Assembly (NCBI RefSeq): GCF_020731285.1 | Contig: NZ_JAJFOW010000002.1 | Coordinates: 1-64,000 of the forward strand | Reading direction: 5' to 3' | DNA length: 64,000 nt | Source: Cohnella baijiui | Lineage (GTDB): Bacteria > Bacillota > Bacilli > Paenibacillales > Paenibacillaceae | Part shown: positions 43,794-52,819 of the stretch, piece by piece | How the letters are laid out: every line of letters starts with the position of its first letter | How positions within the stretch are numbered: position 1 is the stretch's first letter | Made by a program: the position numbers and the translations under genes | The notes under the pieces: model-generated | The model's database searches: none | What the model was told of the DNA's origin: nothing | What the model saw: the letters and a program-made list of their open reading frames with translations, nothing else

Positions 43794-44624
43794 CTATGAT
43801 TTAATCGCTCCCGCGGACAAGCCTTGGATGTAATACTTTTGAAAGAATAGAAACGCCAGCACGACCGGCACGATGGAGATAAGCGCCCCCGCCATCAATA
43901 CGTTCCATTGCCGGAACACGCCGGAGTCCAGCAGCAGCACCGCCAGAGGCAAAGTGAACAATTTGGAATCGTTTAGCATGACCATCGGCAGGACAAGCGA
44001 GTTCCACGATCCGAGGAAGTTCGTAATGGTAATGGTCGCCATAGCCGGCAGCGCAAGCGGAATGTAAATCCGGAACAGCGTCCGGAAAATGCCGGCTCCG
44101 TCCAGTCTGACGGACTCGTAAATCTCGTGGGGAATGGACCGGAAGTAATTGCGGAACAAAAACACGGCCAGAGGCGCGCTTCCGTTCACCAACGGCAGGA
44201 TCAGTCCCAAGTGGGTATTGAGCAAATGCAATTCGTTCTCCGTCAAATACAGCGGAATCATGATCGTGATGCCCGGAACGAACATCATGGCAAGAAAGAT
44301 ATAGAACCAGAAGGCGCTGCCGGGAAATCTCAACTTGGCGAAGGCGAACCCTGCCATCGTATAGAAAAGGTTGATGCCGACAAGCGTCCAGAACGTCACA
44401 TTGACGCTGTTCACGAAATAGCGAAAGAAATGCATGCGATCCCAAACATCGACATACGTGTGCCAATTCCACGCTCCCGTCGGAAATAGCGCATAACCCG
44501 CGAACACCTCGGAAGGCTCTTTGAAGGAAGCGCCGATCATCCACAGCAGGGGATAGACGCAGATAGCCGACCAGAGAAGCAGAATCGCATAGCTGATCAT
44601 TTTCGCCGAAATACCGCGTTTCAT
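43794..44624 (-). CDS. carbohydrate ABC transporter permease (MalG type)
   Basis: 276 residues from ATG 44624, behind a GGGGGGAGAGG ribosome site; the frame to 44708 lies inside the previous permease gene. EAA loop YESVRLDGAGIFRTLFRIYIPL and C-terminus IQGLSAGAIKS. Partner of the MalF-type gene 14 bp upstream. Confidence 0.92.
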   Translation of the reverse strand: MKRGISAKMISYAILLLWSAICVYPLLWMIGASFKEPSEVFAGYALFPTGAWNWHTYVDVWDRMHFFRYFVNSVNVTFWTLVGINLFYTMAGFAFAKLRFPGSAFWFYIFLAMMFVPGITIMIPLYLTENELHLLNTHLGLILPLVNGSAPLAVFLFRNYFRSIPHEIYESVRLDGAGIFRTLFRIYIPLALPAMATITITNFLGSWNSLVLPMVMLNDSKLFTLPLAVLLLDSGVFRQWNVLMAGALISIVPVVLAFLFFQKYYIQGLSAGAIKS

Positions 44625-44638
44625 CTCGCCTCTCCCCC

Positions 44639-45568
44639 CTAGGTTTTCTCTTTGAGCGTTCTCATGCTGATCAGGGAGATGACGAACGTCAGCGCGAACA
44701 TCGTCCATCCCATCGCGTTCGCCCTGCCCAAATCGCCTTTCATGTTGACGAATGCCTCTTGATAGATCACAACGCTAACCACCTCGGTGGAGCCGGCGGG
44801 TCCGCCCTTCGTCATGATCCAGATCGGATCGAAGATTTGAATCGCCCCGTTCAGACTCATAATGACGGCGATGACCGTAATCGGCTTTAACATCGGCCAT
44901 GTGATGTGCAGCAGCTTCTGCCCGAAGCTGGCGCCGTCGATGTCCGCGGACTCGTACAAATGAGAGTCGATCGTCTGCAGACCGGCGAAGTAAAGAATCA
45001 TCGTGCCGGGAATCATCCCCCACACGATCACCGCGATAATGGCAGGCAGCGACGTGTGCAGTTCTCCGAGCCAGCCGTTGGCGGCCATCGCGCTCTTCCA
45101 TCCGATTGCTTGCAGCAGCCGGTTCAGCAACCCGGAAGGCTCGTAAATGCCGGTCCAAACGTAATAGATGGCAACCGAGGATGAAACCATCGGCAGAAGG
45201 AGAAGCGTCCGGAACAGACGGACGCCTCGCGCGATGTTCTGCAGCAGGACGGAAATGAGCAGCGACACCGGTATGACGAGCGCAACGACCGAAACGCAAA
45301 TGATCAAGTTGTTGCGCAGTGCCCGCCAGAAGCTTTCCGACAAAAGCTGGTCGTCTCCGAGCAAAAAATCTTTGAAGTTGTCGAGCCCGGCGAACTTCGC
45401 GTTCGCGATCAGCGAACCGTGGCCCATGTGGAAGAAAGACAGCCCGATCGAGAACAGCACCGTGAATAGACCGATGACGAGAAACAACAGGATGGCCGGA
45501 GCCATTAGCAAGTACGCCGACGCGGCTTCTCTCCGAGCCGCCTTGCTGTGGAAGCTGCCGCTTTTCAT
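44639..45568 (-). CDS. sugar ABC transporter permease (MalF type)
   Basis: 309 residues. First membrane segment SAYLLMAPAILLFLVIGLFT (cut), EAA loop YESADIDGASFGQKLLHITWPM. It starts five bases after the stop of the binding-protein gene, which is unusually close, so its ribosome site (AATAAGG) lies over that stop codon. Confidence 0.92.
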   Translation of the reverse strand: MKSGSFHSKAARREAASAYLLMAPAILLFLVIGLFTVLFSIGLSFFHMGHGSLIANAKFAGLDNFKDFLLGDDQLLSESFWRALRNNLIICVSVVALVIPVSLLISVLLQNIARGVRLFRTLLLLPMVSSSVAIYYVWTGIYEPSGLLNRLLQAIGWKSAMAANGWLGELHTSLPAIIAVIVWGMIPGTMILYFAGLQTIDSHLYESADIDGASFGQKLLHITWPMLKPITVIAVIMSLNGAIQIFDPIWIMTKGGPAGSTEVVSVVIYQEAFVNMKGDLGRANAMGWTMFALTFVISLISMRTLKEKT

Positions 45569-45573
45569 CCTTA

Positions 45574-46992
45574 TTATTCCTTCGCTTTCTCTGCTTCGGC
45601 CGCTTTGTCGAATTCGCGGGCCGCTTCCTCGGCCGTCGCAGAGCCCAGAATGATCTTCTGCTTCATCTCATGGAACTTGTTCCATTCGGCCCCGAACACT
45701 TTGTTGTAAGTATCCGCATTGTCCGCATACCAGTTCGCCTCCGAGCCGATGGAGCCGATCATGCTCTGCAAGATGGGACTGAGCGAATCGCGGTTCTTCA
45801 ATTGGACGGACGGAACGTCTAACGCGCCGGCCGCATACAGCGTCATGCCTTCCTCGGAAGTCAAATATTTGACGAAATCGATGGCTTCCTGCTTGTGCGG
45901 TCCATTATCCGTCACGATTGCCTGCACGAGCGGGAATGATGGCAATTTCGCGTCAGGCACCTTCGAGCCTTCGTAGGCCGGTACCCGGAAGCTGACGATG
46001 TCTTCCGGTTTCATGCCGAGGGCGGTCAGACTGGACAACGTAAAGGTGCCGCCGAGCGTATAGGTCGCTTTGCCTTGCGCGAACGCCTGATCCGACGGAT
46101 CGATATCGAGCGTTACCGCGCCCTTCAGCAGATTGCCAGACCGGGAGATGTCTTCGATGAATTTGGCGACCTGCAGATGAGCCGGATCCGACATTTTCGA
46201 TTCCCGGTTCATGAACTTCGTAAATTCCTCAGGCCCGTTCTTCATGTAATCCTGGAAGTTCGCCATCCAGTTCTCGTACACCGAGAACGTCTTGGCGCTG
46301 AATACGAAGCCGGGAACGCCCGTTTTCGCCTTCACCGTATCCATGTCTTTCAGCCATTGCTCCACCGTCGGCGGCGCTTCGAGCGGTACGCCCGCTTCTT
46401 GGAGCAGCTTGGCATTTCCGTAGATCGTATAGAAGGAGCCGACATCGATCGGAATGCCGTAATATTGGCCGATTTGGCGGCTCTTGAGCCAATCGCTCGC
46501 TTTCTTGTCTTTCGCGTAGGAATCCAGTTGGCTCTGCTTGATCACGGTGCCGGACAATGCGGAAGGGTAGAAGCTGTTCTTCCATGCCGGGTCCTTGTCC
46601 AGCTCGGCCGACCATTCCATCGCTCTTCCGTCGAAAGCCCCGTTCGTCGGACCGGACCAGTACAAGTAAATGTCAGGCATATTATTGGCCGTAGCCGCGG
46701 CGGTCACTTTCTGCGTATAGGCGTCGTCCGGCGTCGTCACTTGCGTCTCGACCGTGATGCCGGTCTTTTTCTTGTAGGCGTCGGCAACCGCTTTCAATCC
46801 GGGATCGAACCCCACCTTCCAGTGCCATAGCGTCAAGGTGACATCGCTTTTCGGCGCAGCGCTCCCTCCCGGTGACGCCCCCGTTCCTGTATTCCCCGGT
46901 TCATTGCCTCCTCCGCACGCGGTTAGCGCGAGCAGGAGAACGGCCGTAGCGAAAGCGATCATGTTCCGCTTTGTCCATACGTTCTTTTTCAT
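45574..46992 (-). CDS. extracellular solute-binding lipoprotein
   Basis: 472 residues with lipobox LLALTACGGG. SBP family 1 features: TLTLWHWKVGFDPGLKAVAD, a TPDDAYTQKVTAAATANNMPD helix (cut), IPIDVGSFYTIYGNAKLLQEAG, and a C-terminal AVKYL-like helix (DFVKYLTSEEGMTLYA). First gene of the locus B importer. A very large inverted repeat lies 130-170 bp upstream. Confidence 0.92.
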   Translation of the reverse strand: MKKNVWTKRNMIAFATAVLLLALTACGGGNEPGNTGTGASPGGSAAPKSDVTLTLWHWKVGFDPGLKAVADAYKKKTGITVETQVTTPDDAYTQKVTAAATANNMPDIYLYWSGPTNGAFDGRAMEWSAELDKDPAWKNSFYPSALSGTVIKQSQLDSYAKDKKASDWLKSRQIGQYYGIPIDVGSFYTIYGNAKLLQEAGVPLEAPPTVEQWLKDMDTVKAKTGVPGFVFSAKTFSVYENWMANFQDYMKNGPEEFTKFMNRESKMSDPAHLQVAKFIEDISRSGNLLKGAVTLDIDPSDQAFAQGKATYTLGGTFTLSSLTALGMKPEDIVSFRVPAYEGSKVPDAKLPSFPLVQAIVTDNGPHKQEAIDFVKYLTSEEGMTLYAAGALDVPSVQLKNRDSLSPILQSMIGSIGSEANWYADNADTYNKVFGAEWNKFHEMKQKIILGSATAEEAAREFDKAAEAEKAKE

Positions 46993-47122
46993 GGATACAC
47001 CTCGTTAAATGATGATTGACATGCTGTGGCCTTCTGTTTTGATAGCGCTTTCCAGAATCGGCTTCGACCGATCAGGAAGACGCTTCCCGATTGCGCGATT
47101 GCGGCCGCCCCCCTTTTATTTC

Positions 47123-47164
47123 TTATATCTATATACAACTAGATTCAGTTGTATATAGATATAA
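47123..47164. repeat. perfect 18-bp inverted repeat with a 6-base loop (locus B copy)
   Basis: TTATATCTATATACAACT, AGATTC, AGTTGTATATAGATATAA. The arms match perfectly over 18 bp. It lies between the end of the GH38 gene (47207) and the binding-protein gene. It shares ATATCTATxTACARCT and the six-base loop with the repeat at 21007-21046. No T-run follows on either strand, so it is not a classical terminator. Confidence 0.9.
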
Positions 47165-47206
47165 TTTAACGTATGACATTTGATCTGTAAAGAACTATTT
47201 TCTTAA

Positions 47207-49879
47207 TCATTGAATTAAACCTTCCGCCAACACCGTGGCGATTTTTTTAACGGGCAGCGTGAGACAAACAGCGTTATTTTCCCTCTTCGCAGGTCCGATG
47301 ATTTGCTCGCTTAGATTCGCCTCGGACGTGACGCGGCTTCGCTCAAACAGCTCGCCGGTCATTCGGACGCGCTGCTCCTCCGTGCCCAAGTTCACGAGCC
47401 GAAGCGTGAGCCCGTCGCCGAAATCGGCCTTTTTCAGCGCGGTCAGATGAACGGATGGATCGCCTTCGACGGTCGCCCACGACAGCTCGGGCGACAAGCT
47501 TCCGCCCTGAATGGATGTCGACACCGCGCGCATAGGAACGTTGAACGCTTGAGCTTCGCGCAGCGCGAAACGATAGTCTCCACGGTGAGGCACAATGGCG
47601 AATCGAGCGGTAAAAGGCCCGATGCATTGCGCGCCCGGCGTCGGGAAGTAGTTCCAGTCGCCCAGCTCGCCGACACAGCGCAGCAGCGTCAGCGCCATCG
47701 TGTTCCGGCCGTCCCGCAGCACCTCGTATTCCGGCAAACCTTCCGCGGCAATCGCAAGCCCGACCGATCCGTCGGTTAAATCGAAGAACGATTGCATTCG
47801 TTCGCTCCGCGTCGGGTTCGTCCATCCGCTCCACGGTTCAATGATTCTCTCGACCACGTCGAACGGCGCGTCCGCGTAGACACTGTCCGCACGGAGATCG
47901 CTCGGGAACAGCACCCGCAGCCTATGATCCTTGATTTGATTGTCGAGACGCACCTCAACGTCGAGCCTGCGAGCTTCGGCCTCCAAATGCAGGTCGATCT
48001 CGATCTTCTGCAGCTTCGTTTGTCCCGAGCGCTTCATCCCTTCGCGCTCTGCCGGGAGTTCGAGGGTATGGACCAGGCGGACGGATGCGGTATAGCCGGT
48101 CGATATGTTTTCCAGCCGCGCCGGGCGGCCGGCCGTCGTGACAGTCTCCGCTTCCTGTGCTGCGACGTACATATATTCGTTGCCGATGTCTCCCGTGTCT
48201 TCGAGGATGAGCAAATCCTCGAATACCCGGCCCGTCTCTTTGTCCGTGAGGCGAACGCGGCCGTCTCCTCCCGCTTCGATACGTAGAAAGGCATTTTCCA
48301 ACAACGCCGAGCTGCCGGAAACCGTGCAGGTTGGCAGCTTTTGTTGCGGCCATGCGGGAACCGGCGTCGCCGGCTTCTCCAACCAAATCAAAGATCGATG
48401 GCCTACCGCGGGGACGTTCCCGGCGGGAAAACGCAAGATGTACCGTCGTTTTTTCCACGGAATCCGGAACTTGTCATCGGGCAGCGTGAAACCGTGCACC
48501 CATCCGCGATCCTCGCAGTCATACGGAACGGGATCCCCGGTGCCGTCGAGCAGCACCCATTGGTCGGTTTGTATTTCTTCCTCCACCTCCACTTCCGCCG
48601 TCACCCATTCGCTTCGTTCCCAGCCGAGCGGATTAAACACGACGATCGGAATCGCGGCGCCTTTCGCATGCTCGGCTCCGGCGGAAACAAGCAGCGACGC
48701 AGTGTCTATGGATGCCGCGATCGATGCAAGCGCCTGGCCGCTGAGCGACTCGGCAATTTGCCAGGCCTTGCGGTAACGGGTCAACATTTCCTCATGCACT
48801 TCGTCCACGCTGCATCCGCAGATGGAGTCGTGCGGATGATTTTGCAGGAGCAGCTTCCAGGCATGACGGACGAAGGCTTCCGGATAGGTCCCGCCGAGCA
48901 AGCCGGCGATGGCCGTGAACGGTTCGACCCACCGTTCCATTTCCGTCTGGAGCCGGACGTTCCATTGCTTCAGGTGCATCCTCGCGGACGCCGTATTGAC
49001 AAGCGTCCCCCACCCCGTCGTATATTCTCCGATCAGTTCGCCCGTTACCGTCGGCCATTCCGCAGGGGCGCTCCGAAGCGCTTCGAAATATTGCGGAAAA
49101 TGACTGTGCACGAACGAATAGCCTGGCCGGACCCGATTAAGCTCGTCGATCGCCTGGCCGACATTCGCTTGCACCGGCTGGTGGTCGCAGCCGTTCATCA
49201 GCAGCAAATGTCGCGTCGTCGCCACCCGCTCGACATTGGCGAGCATCACCTCCGCCCGTTCCCGCGCCGCTTCGGGATCCGTCGGCAGCTCCATTCCGTT
49301 ATGGTACCAGTTCGCCAGAAAGACGGATAACACTTTGGAGCCGTCCGGGGCTTCCCACCATAATTCGGACGGATAGCGGTCGATCGCATCGGCGACGACC
49401 GTGTTGTTTTCCGCGATCGCATTAATCCCCCGCCCGAACACCGCCGCGTCGATCCCAAACCCGCGCAGCAGCTGCGCGGTCTGCGAGATATTGCCGAACG
49501 TATCGGGGTAATAACCGATTTTGGCCACGCCTCCCAGCTGCTCCGCCCGCCGCATCCCGATTTGCAGGTTGCGAATTTGCGCCTCTCCGCTCGTCAGAAA
49601 GGCGTCTTGCAGCACATACCACGGGCCGACGAACAACTTGCCGGCTTCGACCAGCTTGCGAATCCGGGATTCCTGCTCGGGCCGAATCTCCAAATAATCG
49701 TCAATGGGGAGCACGTGTCCGTCCATATGGAAATATTCGAACCCGTTGCCCCCGGCTTCCAGCAGTTCCATCACCCGGTCGATCAGCTGAACCAGCCGAA
49801 TGCGAAACTTCTCGAATGGCATATACCACTCGCGATCCCAATGCGAATGCGAAATAATGTGAACTGTCTTGTTGTCCAA
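47207..49879 (-). CDS. GH38 alpha-mannosidase (890 aa), paralogue of 21553-24216
   Basis: Starts at TTG 49879 with GGGAGAGGG six bases upstream. Zinc ligands H13 and D15 (HSHWDREW), nucleophile D126 (GYYPDTFGNISQ), then complete helical and beta domains. Highly similar throughout to the locus A enzyme, and it keeps the same TTG start. Cytosolic. First gene of locus B, divergent from the GntR regulator at 50066. Confidence 0.93.
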   Translation of the reverse strand: MDNKTVHIISHSHWDREWYMPFEKFRIRLVQLIDRVMELLEAGGNGFEYFHMDGHVLPIDDYLEIRPEQESRIRKLVEAGKLFVGPWYVLQDAFLTSGEAQIRNLQIGMRRAEQLGGVAKIGYYPDTFGNISQTAQLLRGFGIDAAVFGRGINAIAENNTVVADAIDRYPSELWWEAPDGSKVLSVFLANWYHNGMELPTDPEAARERAEVMLANVERVATTRHLLLMNGCDHQPVQANVGQAIDELNRVRPGYSFVHSHFPQYFEALRSAPAEWPTVTGELIGEYTTGWGTLVNTASARMHLKQWNVRLQTEMERWVEPFTAIAGLLGGTYPEAFVRHAWKLLLQNHPHDSICGCSVDEVHEEMLTRYRKAWQIAESLSGQALASIAASIDTASLLVSAGAEHAKGAAIPIVVFNPLGWERSEWVTAEVEVEEEIQTDQWVLLDGTGDPVPYDCEDRGWVHGFTLPDDKFRIPWKKRRYILRFPAGNVPAVGHRSLIWLEKPATPVPAWPQQKLPTCTVSGSSALLENAFLRIEAGGDGRVRLTDKETGRVFEDLLILEDTGDIGNEYMYVAAQEAETVTTAGRPARLENISTGYTASVRLVHTLELPAEREGMKRSGQTKLQKIEIDLHLEAEARRLDVEVRLDNQIKDHRLRVLFPSDLRADSVYADAPFDVVERIIEPWSGWTNPTRSERMQSFFDLTDGSVGLAIAAEGLPEYEVLRDGRNTMALTLLRCVGELGDWNYFPTPGAQCIGPFTARFAIVPHRGDYRFALREAQAFNVPMRAVSTSIQGGSLSPELSWATVEGDPSVHLTALKKADFGDGLTLRLVNLGTEEQRVRMTGELFERSRVTSEANLSEQIIGPAKRENNAVCLTLPVKKIATVLAEGLIQ

Positions 49880-49941
49880 CCGTTACCCTCTCCCATCATT
49901 CCTTTTAATAAATATTCAAGTTTATATCTTGTTGTCTCTTG

Positions 49942-49961
49942 GTTATATTAAATATTATAAC
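49942..49961. promoter_or_regulatory. operator candidate in the GH38/regulator divergent region
   Basis: GTTATA-N8-TATAAC within an AT-rich stretch between the two divergent starts. It overlaps a TATAAT on the minus strand, so it could be the operator for the GntR regulator. Confidence 0.4.
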
Positions 49962-50003
49962 TTTTATAAAATCAAGCAAATTAAGCTCGCTAGCTATATA
50001 CAC

Positions 50004-50032
50004 TTGAACCGGAATGTTGTACATTTGATATA
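50004..50032 (+). promoter_or_regulatory. probable promoter of the GntR regulator gene
   Basis: TTGAAC (50004-50009), 17 bp, GATATA (50027-50032), 33 bp before the ATG at 50066. The -10 box is weak. Confidence 0.4.
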
Positions 50033-50065
50033 AACATTGATTTCGTTGCAGGAGTGAATTTAGAC

Positions 50066-51238
50066 ATGGCAAAATCTTCCCCCCGAATCCCGCTGTACAC
50101 CCAGATTCGCCAATATATCCGAGATCAAATCGAGCAAAAAGCCTGGCTTCCCGGCGACCGCATTCCTTCCGAGAACGAACTGGCGGACCGCTTTAACGTG
50201 AGCCGGATAACGGTGAAGAACGCGCTCTCCAAGTTAAACGAAGAGGGCCTCATCTTCCGGGTACAGGGCAAAGGCTCGTTCATCTCGCCCGATCCCTTCG
50301 GCGAACCGCTCATTTATGCTCCGGACGCGGCGATCGGCGGCAAGAACAAAGGCTTGGTCGCCTATTTGATGCCTCGCCTGGTCAATTCCTTCACCGCGCG
50401 GATGCTCGACGGCGTCGAAACCGAACTGGCCAATCACGGGTACCGGCTCATTTTTTGCAAGACAAAGGACTCCCAGGAAATCGAAAAAGAAGTGCTGCAG
50501 GAAGTCATCCAACTCGGGGTGAAGGGCATTATCATTTTCCCGGTGGATGGCGAAACGTACAGCGAAGACATCCTGCGGCTGACGCTGATCGATTTCCCCC
50601 TTGTCGTCATTGACCGTTATTTGCGGGGAATCGAGACGAACTGCGTCTACGCCGACAACGTGGAAGGCGCCCGAATGGCTACCGAGCATCTGATCTCCTT
50701 GAACCATACCAAGATCGGCTTCTTGTCCACCGTCTACCCCGGAACGACAAGTCTGGAGGACAGGCTGGTCGGCTACGAAAAGGCGTTGGCCGAGCATCAT
50801 ATCCCCGTCGAGCACAGGCTGCGCCTGACCCATTTCGCTCCGGAGCCGATGAACACCGTGCTGGACGAAGGAATCGCGGACGAAACGGCGAAGAAGGAAA
50901 TGCAGCTGTATCTGAAAGAAAACCCGGACATGAGCGCGGTCTTCGCCGTCAACGCGGCGGTCGGTCTTACCCTGATCGAGGCCGCGGTCGATATGGGCAT
51001 TCGGGTGCCCGAAGATTTGTCCGTCGTGTTCTTCGACAATTACGAGCTTGCCGCCCTGTCCGCCATCCCGCCGACGTGCGTCAGCCAGGACGAGCTCGAG
51101 ATCGGCAAGGAAGCGGTCAGGCTGCTCGTGTCCGTGATCGACAATCCGAAGCAGGAGCGGAGCAAAGTCGTGCTTCCGAACAAATTGATCGTCCGCAAGT
51201 CGACCGCTCCGTGCGCGGTCAAACCGGGCACGAACTGA
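50066..51238 (+). CDS. GntR-LacI hybrid transcriptional regulator
   Basis: 390 residues from ATG 50066, with GCAGGAG 11 bases upstream. GntR winged helix (IPLYTQIRQYIRDQIEQKAW, RIPSENELADRFNVSRITV, IFRVQGKGSFIS) and a LacI-type effector domain (KGLVAYLMPRL, VKGIIIFPVDGE, DFPLVVIDRYL, LSVVFFDNYELAALS). Divergent from the locus B GH38 gene, which it most likely controls, with its own gene. It converges on the large operon from 64 kb, sharing a terminator. Confidence 0.92.
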   Translation: MAKSSPRIPLYTQIRQYIRDQIEQKAWLPGDRIPSENELADRFNVSRITVKNALSKLNEEGLIFRVQGKGSFISPDPFGEPLIYAPDAAIGGKNKGLVAYLMPRLVNSFTARMLDGVETELANHGYRLIFCKTKDSQEIEKEVLQEVIQLGVKGIIIFPVDGETYSEDILRLTLIDFPLVVIDRYLRGIETNCVYADNVEGARMATEHLISLNHTKIGFLSTVYPGTTSLEDRLVGYEKALAEHHIPVEHRLRLTHFAPEPMNTVLDEGIADETAKKEMQLYLKENPDMSAVFAVNAAVGLTLIEAAVDMGIRVPEDLSVVFFDNYELAALSAIPPTCVSQDELEIGKEAVRLLVSVIDNPKQERSKVVLPNKLIVRKSTAPCAVKPGTN

Positions 51239-51247
51239 ACTGCAATC

Positions 51248-51279
51248 AAAAGGAGAGGCCACCCCGGCCTCTCCTTTTT
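51248..51279. terminator. bidirectional terminator
   Basis: AAAAGGAGAGGCC-ACCCC-GGCCTCTCCTTTTT. A perfect stem with A and T runs on the two sides, between the convergent regulator gene and the binding-protein gene. Confidence 0.9.
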
Positions 51280-51287
51280 CCATTCAC

Positions 51288-52673
51288 CTATTTCGCGGCT
51301 TCGCTGCGCAACTGCAGCGTCTTCTTGTTCCACGCCTCGACCAGCGGGATGACGCTGTTCGGATCCTTGCCGTCCAAGATGACCTCCGACACCCAAGGCT
51401 GCCACCACATGTATTCGGAGAATGCCGGAATCGTCGGTCCGGGCGCGATGCTGCCCATGTCCTTGGTCAGGATCACCGCGTTCTTGTTCTTGCCTTTCCA
51501 GAGCGGCGATTGATCGATATAGGCGTTGAGTTCGTCGCTGATGACGGATGCGTTCGCGCCGTGGTCGATTTTCCACTTCTGCGCTTCCATCTCGAACTGG
51601 AAGCTGATCCATTTGTACGCCGCGTCCTTGTGCTTCGATCCCGCCAGCATCGCGATCGGTCCGTAGATGTGATAAGTCGACTGCTTCACTTTGCCCTTCG
51701 GGAACGGCAGCACGTCCCATTCGAATTTGGCCTCTTTGCTGAGCGATTCGAGCACCGCGTCGTAGCCGATGCCGAACAACGTCTTTCCGGTGATGAATTT
51801 GCTCACGGAATCGCCCAGTTCAGCCGCTTTTTTGTTGCCCGGAAGCGAGCCGTCCTTCGTCATCAGCTCCTGCATCCACTTCACGTCGGCCAGCACGGCG
51901 GGCGAATTCAGGACGCTCTGGGTCAAATCCGCGTTCATGTAAGCCAAATTCGGCGCGCTTCCGTTGGCAACCGCCATCGCTGTCGCGAAATGGCCGGCGA
52001 AGATCGGGTCGTTCGTCAGGCCGTATTCTCCGGCCGCCGGATCGGTCGCGGCTTTCGCCATGCTGCGGAAGTCGTCGTAGGTCCAATCGTTCGAAGGCAG
52101 CTCCAGTCCGTATTTGTCCAGAAGATCCTTGTTCACGAGAATCCACATCGGAACGTCGACGAATGGAATGGCGAGCCGTTTGCCCCCGATTTCCATCGAT
52201 TCGAAAAAGCCATCGGGCAGCTTCACGTTTTTCAAGTTCTCATCTTGTTCCATGTACGGCTTCAAATCTTCCAGAAGCCCCCCTTTGAGGTACGGGGTGA
52301 AATCCATCAGCCAGGTCAAATCGGCGGGCGTCCCCGCCGCTTCCAGGGCGGCGATTTTTTCCACGATTCCGTTGTCGTCCGCCCCGCCGATCAAATCCGC
52401 TTCCACCGTGATCCACGGGTATTTGGCATGGAACTTGTCATAAAGCTCCTGGTACGTGTTATTCCAGGTTATCAGCCTGAGCGTCACGGGGTCGTGCTTC
52501 TCTTCGGAGGGCGGCGCCGAAGCCGAAGCCCCCGGCGTTCCCGCGCTCTCCGACCCCGGCGCGGGCGTGCCGCCGCTCTCGTTGTTTTTGCCGCTGCACG
52601 CCGACATGACGACGGTAAACAGCAGCACGATACCGAGCAGTAAGGCTGTTTTCCAGTGTCCTCTTCTTTTCAT
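51288..52673 (-). CDS. extracellular solute-binding lipoprotein
   Basis: 461 residues. Lipobox VVMSACSG, then a Gly/Ser/Ala/Pro linker and an SBP family 1 fold (VTLRLITWNNTYQELYDKFHAKYP (part), IPFVDVPMWILVNKDLLDKYGL, GPIAMLAGSKHKDAAYKWI). Last gene of the long operon, 146 bp after the second permease pair. It most probably supplies those permeases. Confidence 0.92.
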   Translation of the reverse strand: MKRRGHWKTALLLGIVLLFTVVMSACSGKNNESGGTPAPGSESAGTPGASASAPPSEEKHDPVTLRLITWNNTYQELYDKFHAKYPWITVEADLIGGADDNGIVEKIAALEAAGTPADLTWLMDFTPYLKGGLLEDLKPYMEQDENLKNVKLPDGFFESMEIGGKRLAIPFVDVPMWILVNKDLLDKYGLELPSNDWTYDDFRSMAKAATDPAAGEYGLTNDPIFAGHFATAMAVANGSAPNLAYMNADLTQSVLNSPAVLADVKWMQELMTKDGSLPGNKKAAELGDSVSKFITGKTLFGIGYDAVLESLSKEAKFEWDVLPFPKGKVKQSTYHIYGPIAMLAGSKHKDAAYKWISFQFEMEAQKWKIDHGANASVISDELNAYIDQSPLWKGKNKNAVILTKDMGSIAPGPTIPAFSEYMWWQPWVSEVILDGKDPNSVIPLVEAWNKKTLQLRSEAAK

Positions 52674-52819
52674 CCGTTTTACCCTCCCGATTTTGGTTGA
52701 TAACTGGTTCCCTTCCGTACGATGGCACCTGATGCTGTCGATCGCCCTTCATTCGGACATTCGAATGGACCCTGCCTCGGACCTTCGTCCGGCTTCACCT
52801 CCTCTCGAAATGTTCCCGG

